Positions 51,606 through 60,433 of a stretch of 64,000 bases of DNA are shown in pieces. The DNA is from Claveliimonas bilis (GTDB lineage Bacteria > Bacillota > Clostridia > Lachnospirales > Lachnospiraceae), in assembly GCF_020892095.1 (NCBI RefSeq), contig NZ_AP024845.1, forward strand, positions 2,480,001 to 2,544,000, read 5' to 3'. The notes under the pieces were generated by a model that made no database searches, was not told where the DNA came from, and saw nothing but the letters and a program-made list of their open reading frames with translations. The position numbers and the translations under genes were made by a program. Each line of letters starts with the position of its first letter. The first letter of the stretch is position 1.

Positions 51606-53369
51606 ATGGAATTTACAGGAGTTTATCATAAAACATCGGAACAGATGAGCTATGCGCTCAATGAAAATGAGCTGGTGGTAAACCTTAAGACCGGCTATGA
51701 CGTCAGACGGGTGTTCATTCATCACGGGGATCCCTTTGAAGCAGGAATCCTGGGAGGAAATGAGAAGTGGACGGGAACAAGGGAGGAGATCGTATTTAAG
51801 AAACGGCTCCGCCATCAGATCTGGTGGACCACAACCCTTCAGCCGCCTTACAAAAGATGCAAGTATTATTTTGAACTCCATACGGAAACGGAGATCTGGT
51901 ATTACTGTGAAGACGGTTTTCTGACAAAAGACCAGATAGACATGGAGGGGCGGATGATCCAGTGCTTTACCGTTCCATGGATGAATCCGGCGGATGTAAA
52001 CTGCACCCCGGGGTGGGTTAACGATACGATATGGTATCAGATCTTTCCGGATCGGTTCTGCCGCGGGGAAATAGAAGGGGAAAGAAAAGAGGATTTCGTT
52101 CCCTGGAGAAAAGGCAAGGTCACCAATGAGGAGAGGTTTGGCGGCAACCTGGAGGGAATCAGGCAAAAGCTTCCCTATCTTGCGGATCTGGGAATTACTG
52201 GCATCTATTTGAATCCTATCATGGAGGCCGAGTCCAATCACAAATACGACACTACAGACTACACAAAGATCGATCCTCATTTCGGAGATAAAGAAACATT
52301 TGCGAAATTAGTAAAGGAGGCTCATAGTCTTGGTATTCGGATCATGGTGGACGCAGTGTTTAACCACTGTGGTCCTAAGTTTGCTCCATGGCAGGATGTG
52401 CTGGAGAAAGGACAGAAATCTCCTTACGCCGACTGGTTTATGGTGCAGACCTGGCCGCTTCTCAAAAAGCGTGCGGATACAAGGGACGGCAGATTTTATT
52501 CCTTTGCTTTCGCCGATCAGATGCCGAAGATCAATACCAACAATGAAGAAGTGATCGATTACTTCTGCGGCGTGTGTGAAGGGTGGATCACAGATTATGA
52601 TATTGACGGGATCCGGTTTGACGTGGGAAATGAAGTGTCCCACCGTTTTCTGAAAAAGATTCGGGAACATTTAAAGAGATGCAAAGAGGATATTTATCTT
52701 CTGGGAGAGATCTGGCATGATGCAAGCCAATGGCTGATTGGGGACGAGTATGACTCTGTGATGAATTATCCGCTGATGAGCGGGATCCATGACTTTTTCC
52801 TGGACAAAGGGATGAAAAAAGAGGAGTTTGAGTATATGATAAACCGCTGCTATACCATGTATATGCAGCAGAATAACAATGTCATGTTCAACCTTCTGGA
52901 TTCTCATGATACGGAGCGGCTGATGAACCGTTTTCATGATCTGGATATGTTTTACCAGCAGCTTGCCGTGCTCTTTACCATGCCGGGAAGTCCCTGTATC
53001 TATTATGGTACAGAGATCGCCATGGAGGGCGGACACGATCCGGACTGCAGGAGATGTATGCCATGGGATGAGCTTGAGACTCCCAAAAATCAGGAAAAGA
53101 TCTGGTCTGTAAAATCTTTGATCCGGATGAGGAAAGAAGAGGACGCCTGCAGGAGCCTCTATTTCCACTTTCCGGGGGAATATGAAAATGAGAGATGTGT
53201 GGAGTACATTAAGTTGGACGAAAACCAGAATGAGCTGGAGGTTCTCTTGAACTGTTCGGAAAATGAGATGAAAGTAAGACCGGAAGGAGAAATCCTTTTT
53301 TCCAGAAAATACAAAGACGGTATTTTAGAAAAAAACGGAACTCTGATCCGAAGAAAGAAGAAACGATAG
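51606..53369 (+). CDS. Neopullulanase/cyclomaltodextrinase-type GH13
   Basis: 587 residues: an N-terminal CBM34-like domain (~1-125) that commonly forms the dimer interface, then the GH13_20 barrel with DTIWYQIFPDRF, VDAVFNHCG, nucleophile in DGIRFDVGNEV, acid/base in LLGEIWHD and LLDSHDTER. No signal peptide, so acts on imported cyclodextrins, maltodextrins or panose-like branched sugars. 12 nt after malQ, ribosome site aaggga. Confidence 0.92.
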   Translation: MEFTGVYHKTSEQMSYALNENELVVNLKTGYDVRRVFIHHGDPFEAGILGGNEKWTGTREEIVFKKRLRHQIWWTTTLQPPYKRCKYYFELHTETEIWYYCEDGFLTKDQIDMEGRMIQCFTVPWMNPADVNCTPGWVNDTIWYQIFPDRFCRGEIEGERKEDFVPWRKGKVTNEERFGGNLEGIRQKLPYLADLGITGIYLNPIMEAESNHKYDTTDYTKIDPHFGDKETFAKLVKEAHSLGIRIMVDAVFNHCGPKFAPWQDVLEKGQKSPYADWFMVQTWPLLKKRADTRDGRFYSFAFADQMPKINTNNEEVIDYFCGVCEGWITDYDIDGIRFDVGNEVSHRFLKKIREHLKRCKEDIYLLGEIWHDASQWLIGDEYDSVMNYPLMSGIHDFFLDKGMKKEEFEYMINRCYTMYMQQNNNVMFNLLDSHDTERLMNRFHDLDMFYQQLAVLFTMPGSPCIYYGTEIAMEGGHDPDCRRCMPWDELETPKNQEKIWSVKSLIRMRKEEDACRSLYFHFPGEYENERCVEYIKLDENQNELEVLLNCSENEMKVRPEGEILFSRKYKDGILEKNGTLIRRKKKR

Positions 53370-53384
53370 AAGGAGGAGTTGCAA

Positions 53385-55019
53385 ATGGTTAAGACAGAGA
53401 AAAAATGGTGGAAGGATACAGTAGTTTACCAGATCTATCCCCGCAGCTCCCAGGACAGTAACGGCGACGGAATTGGCGACATCAGGGGGATCATACAAAG
53501 GCTGCCTTACCTGGAAGAGCTGGGAGTTGGCGCCCTGTGGCTCTCCCCTGTATGCCGCTCTCCCCAGGATGACAATGGCTATGATATCTCGGATTACCAG
53601 GATATCGATCCCATGTTCGGGACGCTGGATGACATGGAAGAACTGATTCAGAAGGCAAAAGAATGCGGAATACGCATTATTATGGATCTTGTCCTGAATC
53701 ATACCTCCGATGAGCACCGCTGGTTTAGGGAAGCAAGGAAAAGCAAAGACAATCCTTACCACGATTACTATGTGTGGAGAGATGGAAAAGAGAGCAAACT
53801 TCCCAATGATATGGAATCTGTGTTTGGAGGACCGGCATGGGAATGGGTGCCGGAGCTTGGACAGAACTATTTTCATCAATTTTCCGTAAAACAGCCGGAC
53901 CTTAATTGGGAAAATCCCAAGGTGCGCCGCGAGATTTACGATATGATCCTGTGGTGGATGGATAAGGGCGTCGGGGGCTTCCGGCTGGATGTGATCGACC
54001 AGATCGCCAAGGAGCCGGATCTGAAAATTACAAATAACGGCCCAAGGCTTCATGAATTTATCCGGGAGTTAAGCAAGGAGACGTTCCAGAAGGGCGATCT
54101 GATCACAGTAGGAGAGGCATGGGGTGCGGATACCGAGAGGGCGAAGCTTTACAGCAATCCTGACGGCAGTGAATTTTCTATGGTATTTCAGTTTGAACAC
54201 ATCGGTCTTGACCAGCAGGAGGGAAAGACGAAGTGGGATCTTAGCCCTCTTCCCTTTGTGAAGCTGAAAAAGACTCTTGCAAAATGGCAGACAGAATTGG
54301 CAGGACAAGGATGGAACAGCCTGTTCTGGAACAACCATGATCTTCCCCGCATTGTCTCCAGATGGGGAAATGACGGAAAATACCGGGTGGAATCCGCCAA
54401 GATGCTGGCATCTGTGCTGCATGGAATGCAGGGAACTCCCTATATTTATCAGGGAGAAGAACTTGGAATGACCAACGTGCATTTTGATGATATCAGCCAG
54501 TATAAAGATATTGAAACGCTGCACATGTATGAAGAGCGGATGGAAGAGGGATATTCCGAAGAGGAAGTGATGGCCTCTATCTATGCAAAAGGCCGGGATA
54601 ACGCCCGTACACCGATGCAGTGGGATGAGAGCAGACATGCAGGTTTCACAAAAGGAACTCCCTGGATTGCAGTCAATCCCAATTATCGGGAGATCAACGC
54701 TGCCAGGGAAATGGCGGATCCGGATTCTGTTTTTCGCTATTATCAGAAGCTTATCAGACTGCGAAAAGAATATCCTGTCTTTGCAGACGGCGTATTCTCG
54801 TTGCTTCTTGAGGAAGATGAGCAGATTTTTGCCTATACAAGAACCGACGAAGAGTCAGAGCTTTTGGTATGGGCCAACTTTACGGACCGTCCGGCGCAGT
54901 GTACTTGGCCGGAAGAGTGGAAGGAAGCCGAAGTGCTTCTTAGCAATTACGACAGCAGTATGAAAGCAAATGAGCTGCGGCCTTATGAGACGGTCATGAT
55001 GATCAGGACCTTACAATAA
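53385..55019 (+). CDS. malL: Oligo-1,6-glucosidase/alpha-glucosidase (GH13_31)
   Basis: 544 residues. WWKDTVVYQIYPRSSQDSNG, LDLVLNHTSDEH-like region (MDLVLNHTSDEH), nucleophile in GGFRLDVIDQIAK, acid/base in VGEAWG and FWNNHDLPRIVSRWG. The Val after the nucleophile-containing block (DVIDQI) is associated with alpha-1,6 specificity in the family, so isomaltose or panose is likely. ATG 53385 follows aaggagg. Last gene of the operon. Confidence 0.92.
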   Translation: MVKTEKKWWKDTVVYQIYPRSSQDSNGDGIGDIRGIIQRLPYLEELGVGALWLSPVCRSPQDDNGYDISDYQDIDPMFGTLDDMEELIQKAKECGIRIIMDLVLNHTSDEHRWFREARKSKDNPYHDYYVWRDGKESKLPNDMESVFGGPAWEWVPELGQNYFHQFSVKQPDLNWENPKVRREIYDMILWWMDKGVGGFRLDVIDQIAKEPDLKITNNGPRLHEFIRELSKETFQKGDLITVGEAWGADTERAKLYSNPDGSEFSMVFQFEHIGLDQQEGKTKWDLSPLPFVKLKKTLAKWQTELAGQGWNSLFWNNHDLPRIVSRWGNDGKYRVESAKMLASVLHGMQGTPYIYQGEELGMTNVHFDDISQYKDIETLHMYEERMEEGYSEEEVMASIYAKGRDNARTPMQWDESRHAGFTKGTPWIAVNPNYREINAAREMADPDSVFRYYQKLIRLRKEYPVFADGVFSLLLEEDEQIFAYTRTDEESELLVWANFTDRPAQCTWPEEWKEAEVLLSNYDSSMKANELRPYETVMMIRTLQ

Positions 55020-55067
55020 AACATCATAAAACATTAAATTTTCTTTAGAAAATCTTTCGATTCTTAT

Positions 55068-55119
55068 AGCGTCCTCCTTTAGATTTTTGGGGTATCCTAA
55101 AAATAACAAGGAGGACGCT
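55068..55119 (+). promoter_or_regulatory. Hairpin sequestering the dedA ribosome binding site
   Basis: agcgtcctcctt (55068-55079) is perfectly complementary to aaggaggacgct (55108-55119), which contains the complete Shine-Dalgarno sequence; the interior (tttttggg against cctaaaaa) pairs as well. The start codon follows at 55123. Confidence 0.8.
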
Positions 55120-55122
55120 TCT

Positions 55123-55626
55123 ATGAATATCCAGACATTAACACAATATTTTCTCGAATACGGAGCTTTTTTTATTTATCTCATCGTGCTTTTGGAATAC
55201 CTGAATCTGCCGGGATTTCCGGCGGGAGTCATTATGCCGCTGGCCGGAATATGGGCATCTCAGGGAGAGATCAGTTTTTTCATGGTTATGATACTGACAG
55301 TGGCGGCAGGTCTTACAGGAAGCTGGGCGCTTTATTTTCTGGGAAGGGCCGGGGGAGAGAAGGTGCTGGGTTTTTATTTCAGGAAATTTCCAAAACAAAA
55401 GCCGGTCATTGAAGGAAAGATAGAGATGCTGCGGGAAAAAGGGTGTATCGGCGTGTTTGTGAGCAAACTTCTGCCGATGGTGCGCACACTGATCTCTATA
55501 CCGGCCGGTATGGTGAAAATGGATTTCATAAAATATACTATAAGCTCTACGCTTGGAATCTTTTTGTGGAATCTGGTATTTGTAGGAGCCGGATATTTCT
55601 TCGGAGAAGCCGCAATTCGTATCTGA
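55123..55626 (+). CDS. DedA-family membrane protein
   Basis: 167 residues, about four hydrophobic segments. YFLEYGAFFIYLIVLLEYLN, the re-entrant region GSWALYFLGRAGG and FVSKLLPMVRTLISIPAGM are DedA/SNARE-associated signatures; relatives act as undecaprenyl-phosphate or phospholipid flippases. ATG 55123 has aaggagg, buried in the stem above. First gene of a probable envelope operon, 21 nt before the glycosyltransferase. Confidence 0.92.
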   Translation: MNIQTLTQYFLEYGAFFIYLIVLLEYLNLPGFPAGVIMPLAGIWASQGEISFFMVMILTVAAGLTGSWALYFLGRAGGEKVLGFYFRKFPKQKPVIEGKIEMLREKGCIGVFVSKLLPMVRTLISIPAGMVKMDFIKYTISSTLGIFLWNLVFVGAGYFFGEAAIRI

Positions 55627-55647
55627 TAGCTGGAGGAGGGAAAGACA

Positions 55648-56901
55648 ATGAGAATTGCTATGCTGACAAACAATTACAAACCTTTTGTGGGAGGCGTGCC
55701 GATTTCCATTGAACGGCAGGCTAAGGCTTTAAGAGAACTGGGGCATGAGGTGATGATCTTTGCACCGGATTATGGAGATACAGAGGAAGAAGAGGGAGTG
55801 ATCCGCTGCCGGATCCGGAAAAGACGGATGGCCAATGGGATGGTATATCCCAGATTATTCAGCCCTGAGACAGAGAGTGCCTTCCGAAGGGAGAAGTTTG
55901 ACTGCATCCATGTGCATCAGCCGGTTTATATGGGAAATATGGCTTTGTATCTCGGAAGAAAATACCATATTCCCATTATCTATACGTACCATACACGTTA
56001 TGAGGATTATCTTCATTATCTTCCGGTATTCCGGGAAGAAGAAAAGGCAGGAGCAATCCGAAGGCTCCTGATCCGCGCGGCCAGAGAGAGGGTGATCCCC
56101 TGGTATATGAGATGGTTTACTAACCGGTGTGATACCGTACTTGCACCGACAAAAGGAATGAAAAGAGACATCCTGCTGAATGGAACTTCTTCTTTGGTGG
56201 AAGTATTTCCCACAGGCTTGGACGAGGGGTTCTTTGAGGAACACAAAGAGACGGCGATTGCAGTCAGGAAGCAGTATGGAAAGGATAAGAAGTATCTCTT
56301 CTGTACAGTTTCCAGGCTGGAGGAAGAGAAGAATCTGTTCTTCTTATTAAAAGGGATGAAAAAACTGAAAGAAGAAGGCATGGAGTCTTTCCGGCTCCTT
56401 CTTATCGGAGAGGGAAGTCTGAAAGGGGAACTGGAGAAGACAGCAGTCCAATGGGGACTGGAGGATTGTGTAACATTTACCGGAAATATTCCCAATGAAG
56501 AACTTCCAGCTTATCTGCAGGCAAGCGATCTCTTCTTATTTTCTTCAAAGTCAGAGACTCAGGGTATTGTGATCCAGGAAGCGCTGGCAAGCGGATGTCC
56601 GGTGATAGCCATCCGGGCAAATGGAGTGGAAGACGCGATAGAAGACGGATGCAACGGATATCTGGCGAAAGAGGATGTGCAGGAGTGGTGCATGAAGATC
56701 TGGAAGGCTCTGGAAGGTCCCGGCAGGGGAAAGATGAGGGAGGAGGCCAAAAAGAGCGTATCCGGTTACCGGAATCTGGCTCTGGCTGCAAGAGAGGAGC
56801 AGATCTATACCAATTGTATGGAGGCAAAATGGAAGGAGGAGACAGCGGGTGAAAGGGAACATGCTGCAGTATCTTTTTCAAGGTTATTTAAAATTACTTA
56901 A
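55648..56901 (+). CDS. GT4-family glycosyltransferase
   Basis: 417 residues, GT-B fold. N-terminal MLTNNYKPFVGGVPISIERQ, and in the C-terminal half LFLFSSKSETQGIVIQEALASGCPVI with the EX7E motif. It is most like bacterial glycosyltransferases that add sugars to diacylglycerol or other membrane lipids, consistent with its DedA and acyltransferase-like neighbours; acceptor and donor are not determined. Its last 53 nt overlap the following gene. Confidence 0.9.
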   Translation: MRIAMLTNNYKPFVGGVPISIERQAKALRELGHEVMIFAPDYGDTEEEEGVIRCRIRKRRMANGMVYPRLFSPETESAFRREKFDCIHVHQPVYMGNMALYLGRKYHIPIIYTYHTRYEDYLHYLPVFREEEKAGAIRRLLIRAARERVIPWYMRWFTNRCDTVLAPTKGMKRDILLNGTSSLVEVFPTGLDEGFFEEHKETAIAVRKQYGKDKKYLFCTVSRLEEEKNLFFLLKGMKKLKEEGMESFRLLLIGEGSLKGELEKTAVQWGLEDCVTFTGNIPNEELPAYLQASDLFLFSSKSETQGIVIQEALASGCPVIAIRANGVEDAIEDGCNGYLAKEDVQEWCMKIWKALEGPGRGKMREEAKKSVSGYRNLALAAREEQIYTNCMEAKWKEETAGEREHAAVSFSRLFKIT

Positions 56902-57544
56902 ACGAACTGTGCGTATTCAGTGGGAAGAAAACGAAGTGGGACGCGAAGGACAGATTTTCGGCTTCTGGCATGAAGACAGTTTCTGTATGAATCTTATACT
57001 GGAAGAACTGGCCTTAAGTGCAGGACCGGTCAATGTGATCGTCACTGCGGACCGCCGGGGAGATTATATTCAGGATATGGTGGAAAGCTGCGGAGGAAAA
57101 GCAGTCAGAGTGCCCGACGGAAAGGCTTCCTATCATACGTTGAAATCGATACAGAAAGATCTTGCAAAAGAGGAAGAGTCGATCGCGGCGGCATTGGACG
57201 GTCCTTTGGGACCCAGGCACGAACCGAAGAAACTGGCTTTCTATTTTTCAGAACAGATGCAAAAAGAATTTACAGGATTTACCCTGGAATATTCTGCCTG
57301 TATCCGTCTTTGGTGGCGCTGGGATGAATATGCGATTCCGCTGCCTTTCTCGAGAGTGTCTGTATTTGCGCACAATTACGGCGTTGTGAGAAGAAAGAAT
57401 ATCCCGCCGCTTCCGGCATCGGGAAGGGCAAGGAAATGTGGTTTTATGAGTGAGGCAAAAGTGCTATACTCAGGAAGGAATACAGGAGAATATTTAGCAG
57501 GAGGGAACCATGGAAGCAAATCATATCTTAATTGTGGAAGATGA
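56849..57544 (+). CDS. Lysophospholipid acyltransferase-like protein (DUF374-like)
   Basis: 231 residues. IFGFWHEDSFCMNL carries an H-x4-D-like acyltransferase motif and AALDGPLGPRHEPK matches the DUF374/LPLAT-type GPxGP block. No obvious membrane segment. Probably modifies a lipid precursor, but substrate unknown. The start is GTG 56849 or ATG 56861, both within the glycosyltransferase gene; the 3' end runs 35 nt into the response regulator gene, so the gene overlaps both neighbours. Confidence 0.78.
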   Translation: MKGNMLQYLFQGYLKLLKRTVRIQWEENEVGREGQIFGFWHEDSFCMNLILEELALSAGPVNVIVTADRRGDYIQDMVESCGGKAVRVPDGKASYHTLKSIQKDLAKEEESIAAALDGPLGPRHEPKKLAFYFSEQMQKEFTGFTLEYSACIRLWWRWDEYAIPLPFSRVSVFAHNYGVVRRKNIPPLPASGRARKCGFMSEAKVLYSGRNTGEYLAGGNHGSKSYLNCGR

Positions 57545-58208
57545 CAAAGAAATACGGGAAGGCGTAGAAATATATTTGAGGAGCCAGGGGTATGAGGTGT
57601 TTCAGGCTGCAGACGGAGTGGAAGGCTTAAAGGTACTGGAACAAGAAGAGATCCATCTGGCGATCGTGGATATTATGATGCCCCGGATGGACGGCATCCA
57701 GATGACAATGAAACTTCGGGAAAAGTATGATTTCCCCGTCATTATGCTTTCAGCCAAATCAGAGGAAGTCGATAAGATCACCGGACTGAATCTCGGGGCA
57801 GATGATTATGTGACAAAGCCTTTTACGCCTATGGAGCTTATGGCGAGAGTAAACTCACAGCTTCGGCGGTACCGGAAATTTATGGAGAAGCTGGAAGTGA
57901 AGGAAAACGTCCACGTGATCGGCGGACTGGAGATCAATGAGGAGACAGTGGAAGTGACAGTGGATGGAAAACCGGTGAAGCTGACGCCTATTGAATATAA
58001 GATCCTCCTTCTCCTTGCGAAAAATCCCGGAAGAGTATTTTCGGCGGAAGAAATTTATGAAAGAGTCTGGCAGGAAAAGGCAGTGGGAACGGATACGGTT
58101 ATGGTCCATGTCAGAAATATCCGCGAAAAAATAGAGCTGGATCCGAAAAATCCGAAATATTTAAAGGTGGTGTGGGGTGTTGGATACAAAATTGAAAAAC
58201 AATCCTAA
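57510..58208 (+). CDS. OmpR-family response regulator
   Basis: 232 residues. Receiver with EDD pocket, Asp54 in LAIVDIMMPRMDG, LSAKSEE and Lys in VTKPFTP; DNA-binding winged helix in the C-terminal half ending VVWGVGYKIEKQS. ggaggg precedes ATG 57510 inside the previous gene. Overlaps the kinase gene by 32 nt. Confidence 0.95.
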   Translation: MEANHILIVEDDKEIREGVEIYLRSQGYEVFQAADGVEGLKVLEQEEIHLAIVDIMMPRMDGIQMTMKLREKYDFPVIMLSAKSEEVDKITGLNLGADDYVTKPFTPMELMARVNSQLRRYRKFMEKLEVKENVHVIGGLEINEETVEVTVDGKPVKLTPIEYKILLLLAKNPGRVFSAEEIYERVWQEKAVGTDTVMVHVRNIREKIELDPKNPKYLKVVWGVGYKIEKQS

Positions 58209-60330
58209 AATTGTATGGCTGGCAGTGCTCCTTGTTCTCTGCATTTGTTCGGCGGGAATGATCCTTCTCTATCCGTCTATCCGGAACAGTGCACAGGAAG
58301 ACAGAAATGAGAGCGGCAATGAACTTGGGCTGTATGTAGATGAATTTACTTCCCTGGCAGAAGGGAACTATGTCCTTTATAATCAGCTCTCAAAGGAAAC
58401 TTCCCAGGCGGATGTACTGGAGGAAAATGCGTATAATGAATTTCGCCTTCTGGAGCGGTATACGGATTACAGCATTACGGACGAGGAGGGGAACATCCTT
58501 CTGGAAAGCCAACAGGATGTACAGGAAGCGCTGGAGAGCGGGCAGGACGGACGTTATGCGCTTAAAGTGGAATTTGTGTTTGACAGCCACGGGCAGGTAA
58601 GTTCTGTCGGGGTATCCGGCAGCAGGCTGGATAGGGAAACGGCCTATGGGATGGAGCAGGCTTTGATCAGTGCGCAGGAAGACCTGGAGTATGATTTTGA
58701 CTATAATGGATTCCGGAAGATTTCCAATCCGGAGAATGTGACGGTGCGGTACGGAATGACGGAAGAAAATCTGACGGAATATTTGTATACCGGTCGGATG
58801 GGTGATGAAGAGTCGGCGGACGTATACTGGGTTTTGGAAAGTGATGGCTTTTTCTGGATTTTTCTGCTTTTTGTGGGGATAACAGCAGCAGCGGCGATTT
58901 TACTGCCGTTCTGGAAAAGAACAGACGGGCCGGCTCTTTTCCGGGCTCCCCTGGAGATCGTTTTGCTGGTGGCGGTCATATTCTTTTCTACGCTGTTTTA
59001 TCAGGCGCGCATGATCTGGAAAACTATGAATCATGAACTGATCCTGATCGTATCTCCGGCAGAGGCCCCTGTCAATACGGCCGTTTCCTATCTTTTGAAT
59101 TTCTTTGTGTGGGCGTTTAGCTTTGGCATTGTATTCTGGCTTGTAACCTGCCTTCGTCCCATGTTCGTCATGGGAAAAGAATACTGGCGTCAGAGGGTGT
59201 GGACAATACGTTTTATCCTGTGGGTGAAACGGGGAGGTACCCGCAGTGTCCGGGGGGCAAAGAATACGGCGGGAGGAGTATGGCAGAGATTCAAAGATTT
59301 TCTCCGCCGTCAGTATGACCTTCTTCTCCACTTTGATTTCACAGATAAGACAAACAAGATGATCCTGAAAGTGGTGATCATGAATTTTGTCGTGCTTTTT
59401 ATCATTACCTTCTTCTGGGTATTTGGTATCGGCGTACTGATCGCCTATTCTATCATTTTGTTCCTTTTCCTCAGGAAATATCTGGATCAGGTGCAGGAGC
59501 AGTATAAAAGTGTATTGAGAACAACCTCCCGTCTGGCGGCAGGGGATCTGGATACCGAGATCAGCGAAGATGCAGGAATATTTAATCCGGTGCAGGATGA
59601 GCTTAGGAAGATTCAGGAAGGATTCCGCAGGGCAGTAGAAGAAGAGATGAAAAGTGAGAGGATGAAAACCGACCTGGTTACAAATGTATCCCATGACTTA
59701 AAGACGCCGCTCACAGCCATCATCACCTATGTGGATCTTTTGAAAAATGAAAAAGATGAAGAGAAGAGAAAGGAATATATCGGGATACTGGAGAAGAAAT
59801 CGCAGCGACTGAAAGTGCTCATTGAGGATTTGTTTGAGATCAGCAAGGCAACCAGCCACAATGTGACGTTGCACTTTATGAAACTGGATATCATAGGACT
59901 TCTGAAGCAGATAGAGCTGGAGTACGACAGGAATTTAAAGGCAGCGGGACTGGAAGTGAAATGGGATGTGCCCGAAGAGAAGGTTATTGTGGAGCTGGAC
60001 AGCGAAAAGGCGTACCGGATCTTTGAAAATCTGATCGTCAACATTTCCAAGTATGCCCTCCCTAATACCCGCGTATTTATTGAGGTGAAAGAAGAACAGG
60101 ACAATGTGTCTGTACGGATGAAAAACGTCTCGGCCGCAGAGCTGAATTTCAACGCAGATGAGATCACAGACCGCTTCGTCAGAGGAGATGTATCAAGAAA
60201 TACAGAAGGCTCCGGGCTGGGACTGTCCATAGCCAAATCTTTTACAGAGCTGATGCACGGCACACTGAAAATCTCCACAGAAGCAGATCTGTTCCGGGTG
60301 GAAATCGTATTCCCGCGTGTCAGGGAATAA
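58177..60330 (+). CDS. Large membrane sensor histidine kinase
   Basis: 717 residues. Membrane segments at ~12-33, 225-245, 260-275, 300-325, 398-430; a first extracellular domain of ~190 residues and then a multi-pass module before HAMP. HisKA with His506 in NVSHDLKTPLTAI; HATPase with NLIVNISKYA, and a shortened G1 (MKNVSAAELN) before GSGLGLSIAKS. The GTG start at 58177 lies within the response regulator gene. The multi-TM sensor suggests a membrane-derived signal; the link to envelope genes upstream supports this. Confidence 0.92.
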   Translation: MLDTKLKNNPKIVWLAVLLVLCICSAGMILLYPSIRNSAQEDRNESGNELGLYVDEFTSLAEGNYVLYNQLSKETSQADVLEENAYNEFRLLERYTDYSITDEEGNILLESQQDVQEALESGQDGRYALKVEFVFDSHGQVSSVGVSGSRLDRETAYGMEQALISAQEDLEYDFDYNGFRKISNPENVTVRYGMTEENLTEYLYTGRMGDEESADVYWVLESDGFFWIFLLFVGITAAAAILLPFWKRTDGPALFRAPLEIVLLVAVIFFSTLFYQARMIWKTMNHELILIVSPAEAPVNTAVSYLLNFFVWAFSFGIVFWLVTCLRPMFVMGKEYWRQRVWTIRFILWVKRGGTRSVRGAKNTAGGVWQRFKDFLRRQYDLLLHFDFTDKTNKMILKVVIMNFVVLFIITFFWVFGIGVLIAYSIILFLFLRKYLDQVQEQYKSVLRTTSRLAAGDLDTEISEDAGIFNPVQDELRKIQEGFRRAVEEEMKSERMKTDLVTNVSHDLKTPLTAIITYVDLLKNEKDEEKRKEYIGILEKKSQRLKVLIEDLFEISKATSHNVTLHFMKLDIIGLLKQIELEYDRNLKAAGLEVKWDVPEEKVIVELDSEKAYRIFENLIVNISKYALPNTRVFIEVKEEQDNVSVRMKNVSAAELNFNADEITDRFVRGDVSRNTEGSGLGLSIAKSFTELMHGTLKISTEADLFRVEIVFPRVRE

Positions 60331-60334
60331 CAGG

Positions 60335-60364
60335 CAGGGAAAGCTTAGGAGCTTTCCCTGTTTT
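60335..60364 (+). terminator. Terminator after envelope operon
   Basis: 11-bp perfect stem cagggaaagct / agctttccctg with loop tagg and following TTTT. Confidence 0.9.
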
Positions 60365-60433
60365 GGCGTCGCTGGACTTTTATTTGGAATCATGCTAAAG
60401 TAGTAAGACAAAGTGACGTAAGAGAGGGAGAAC

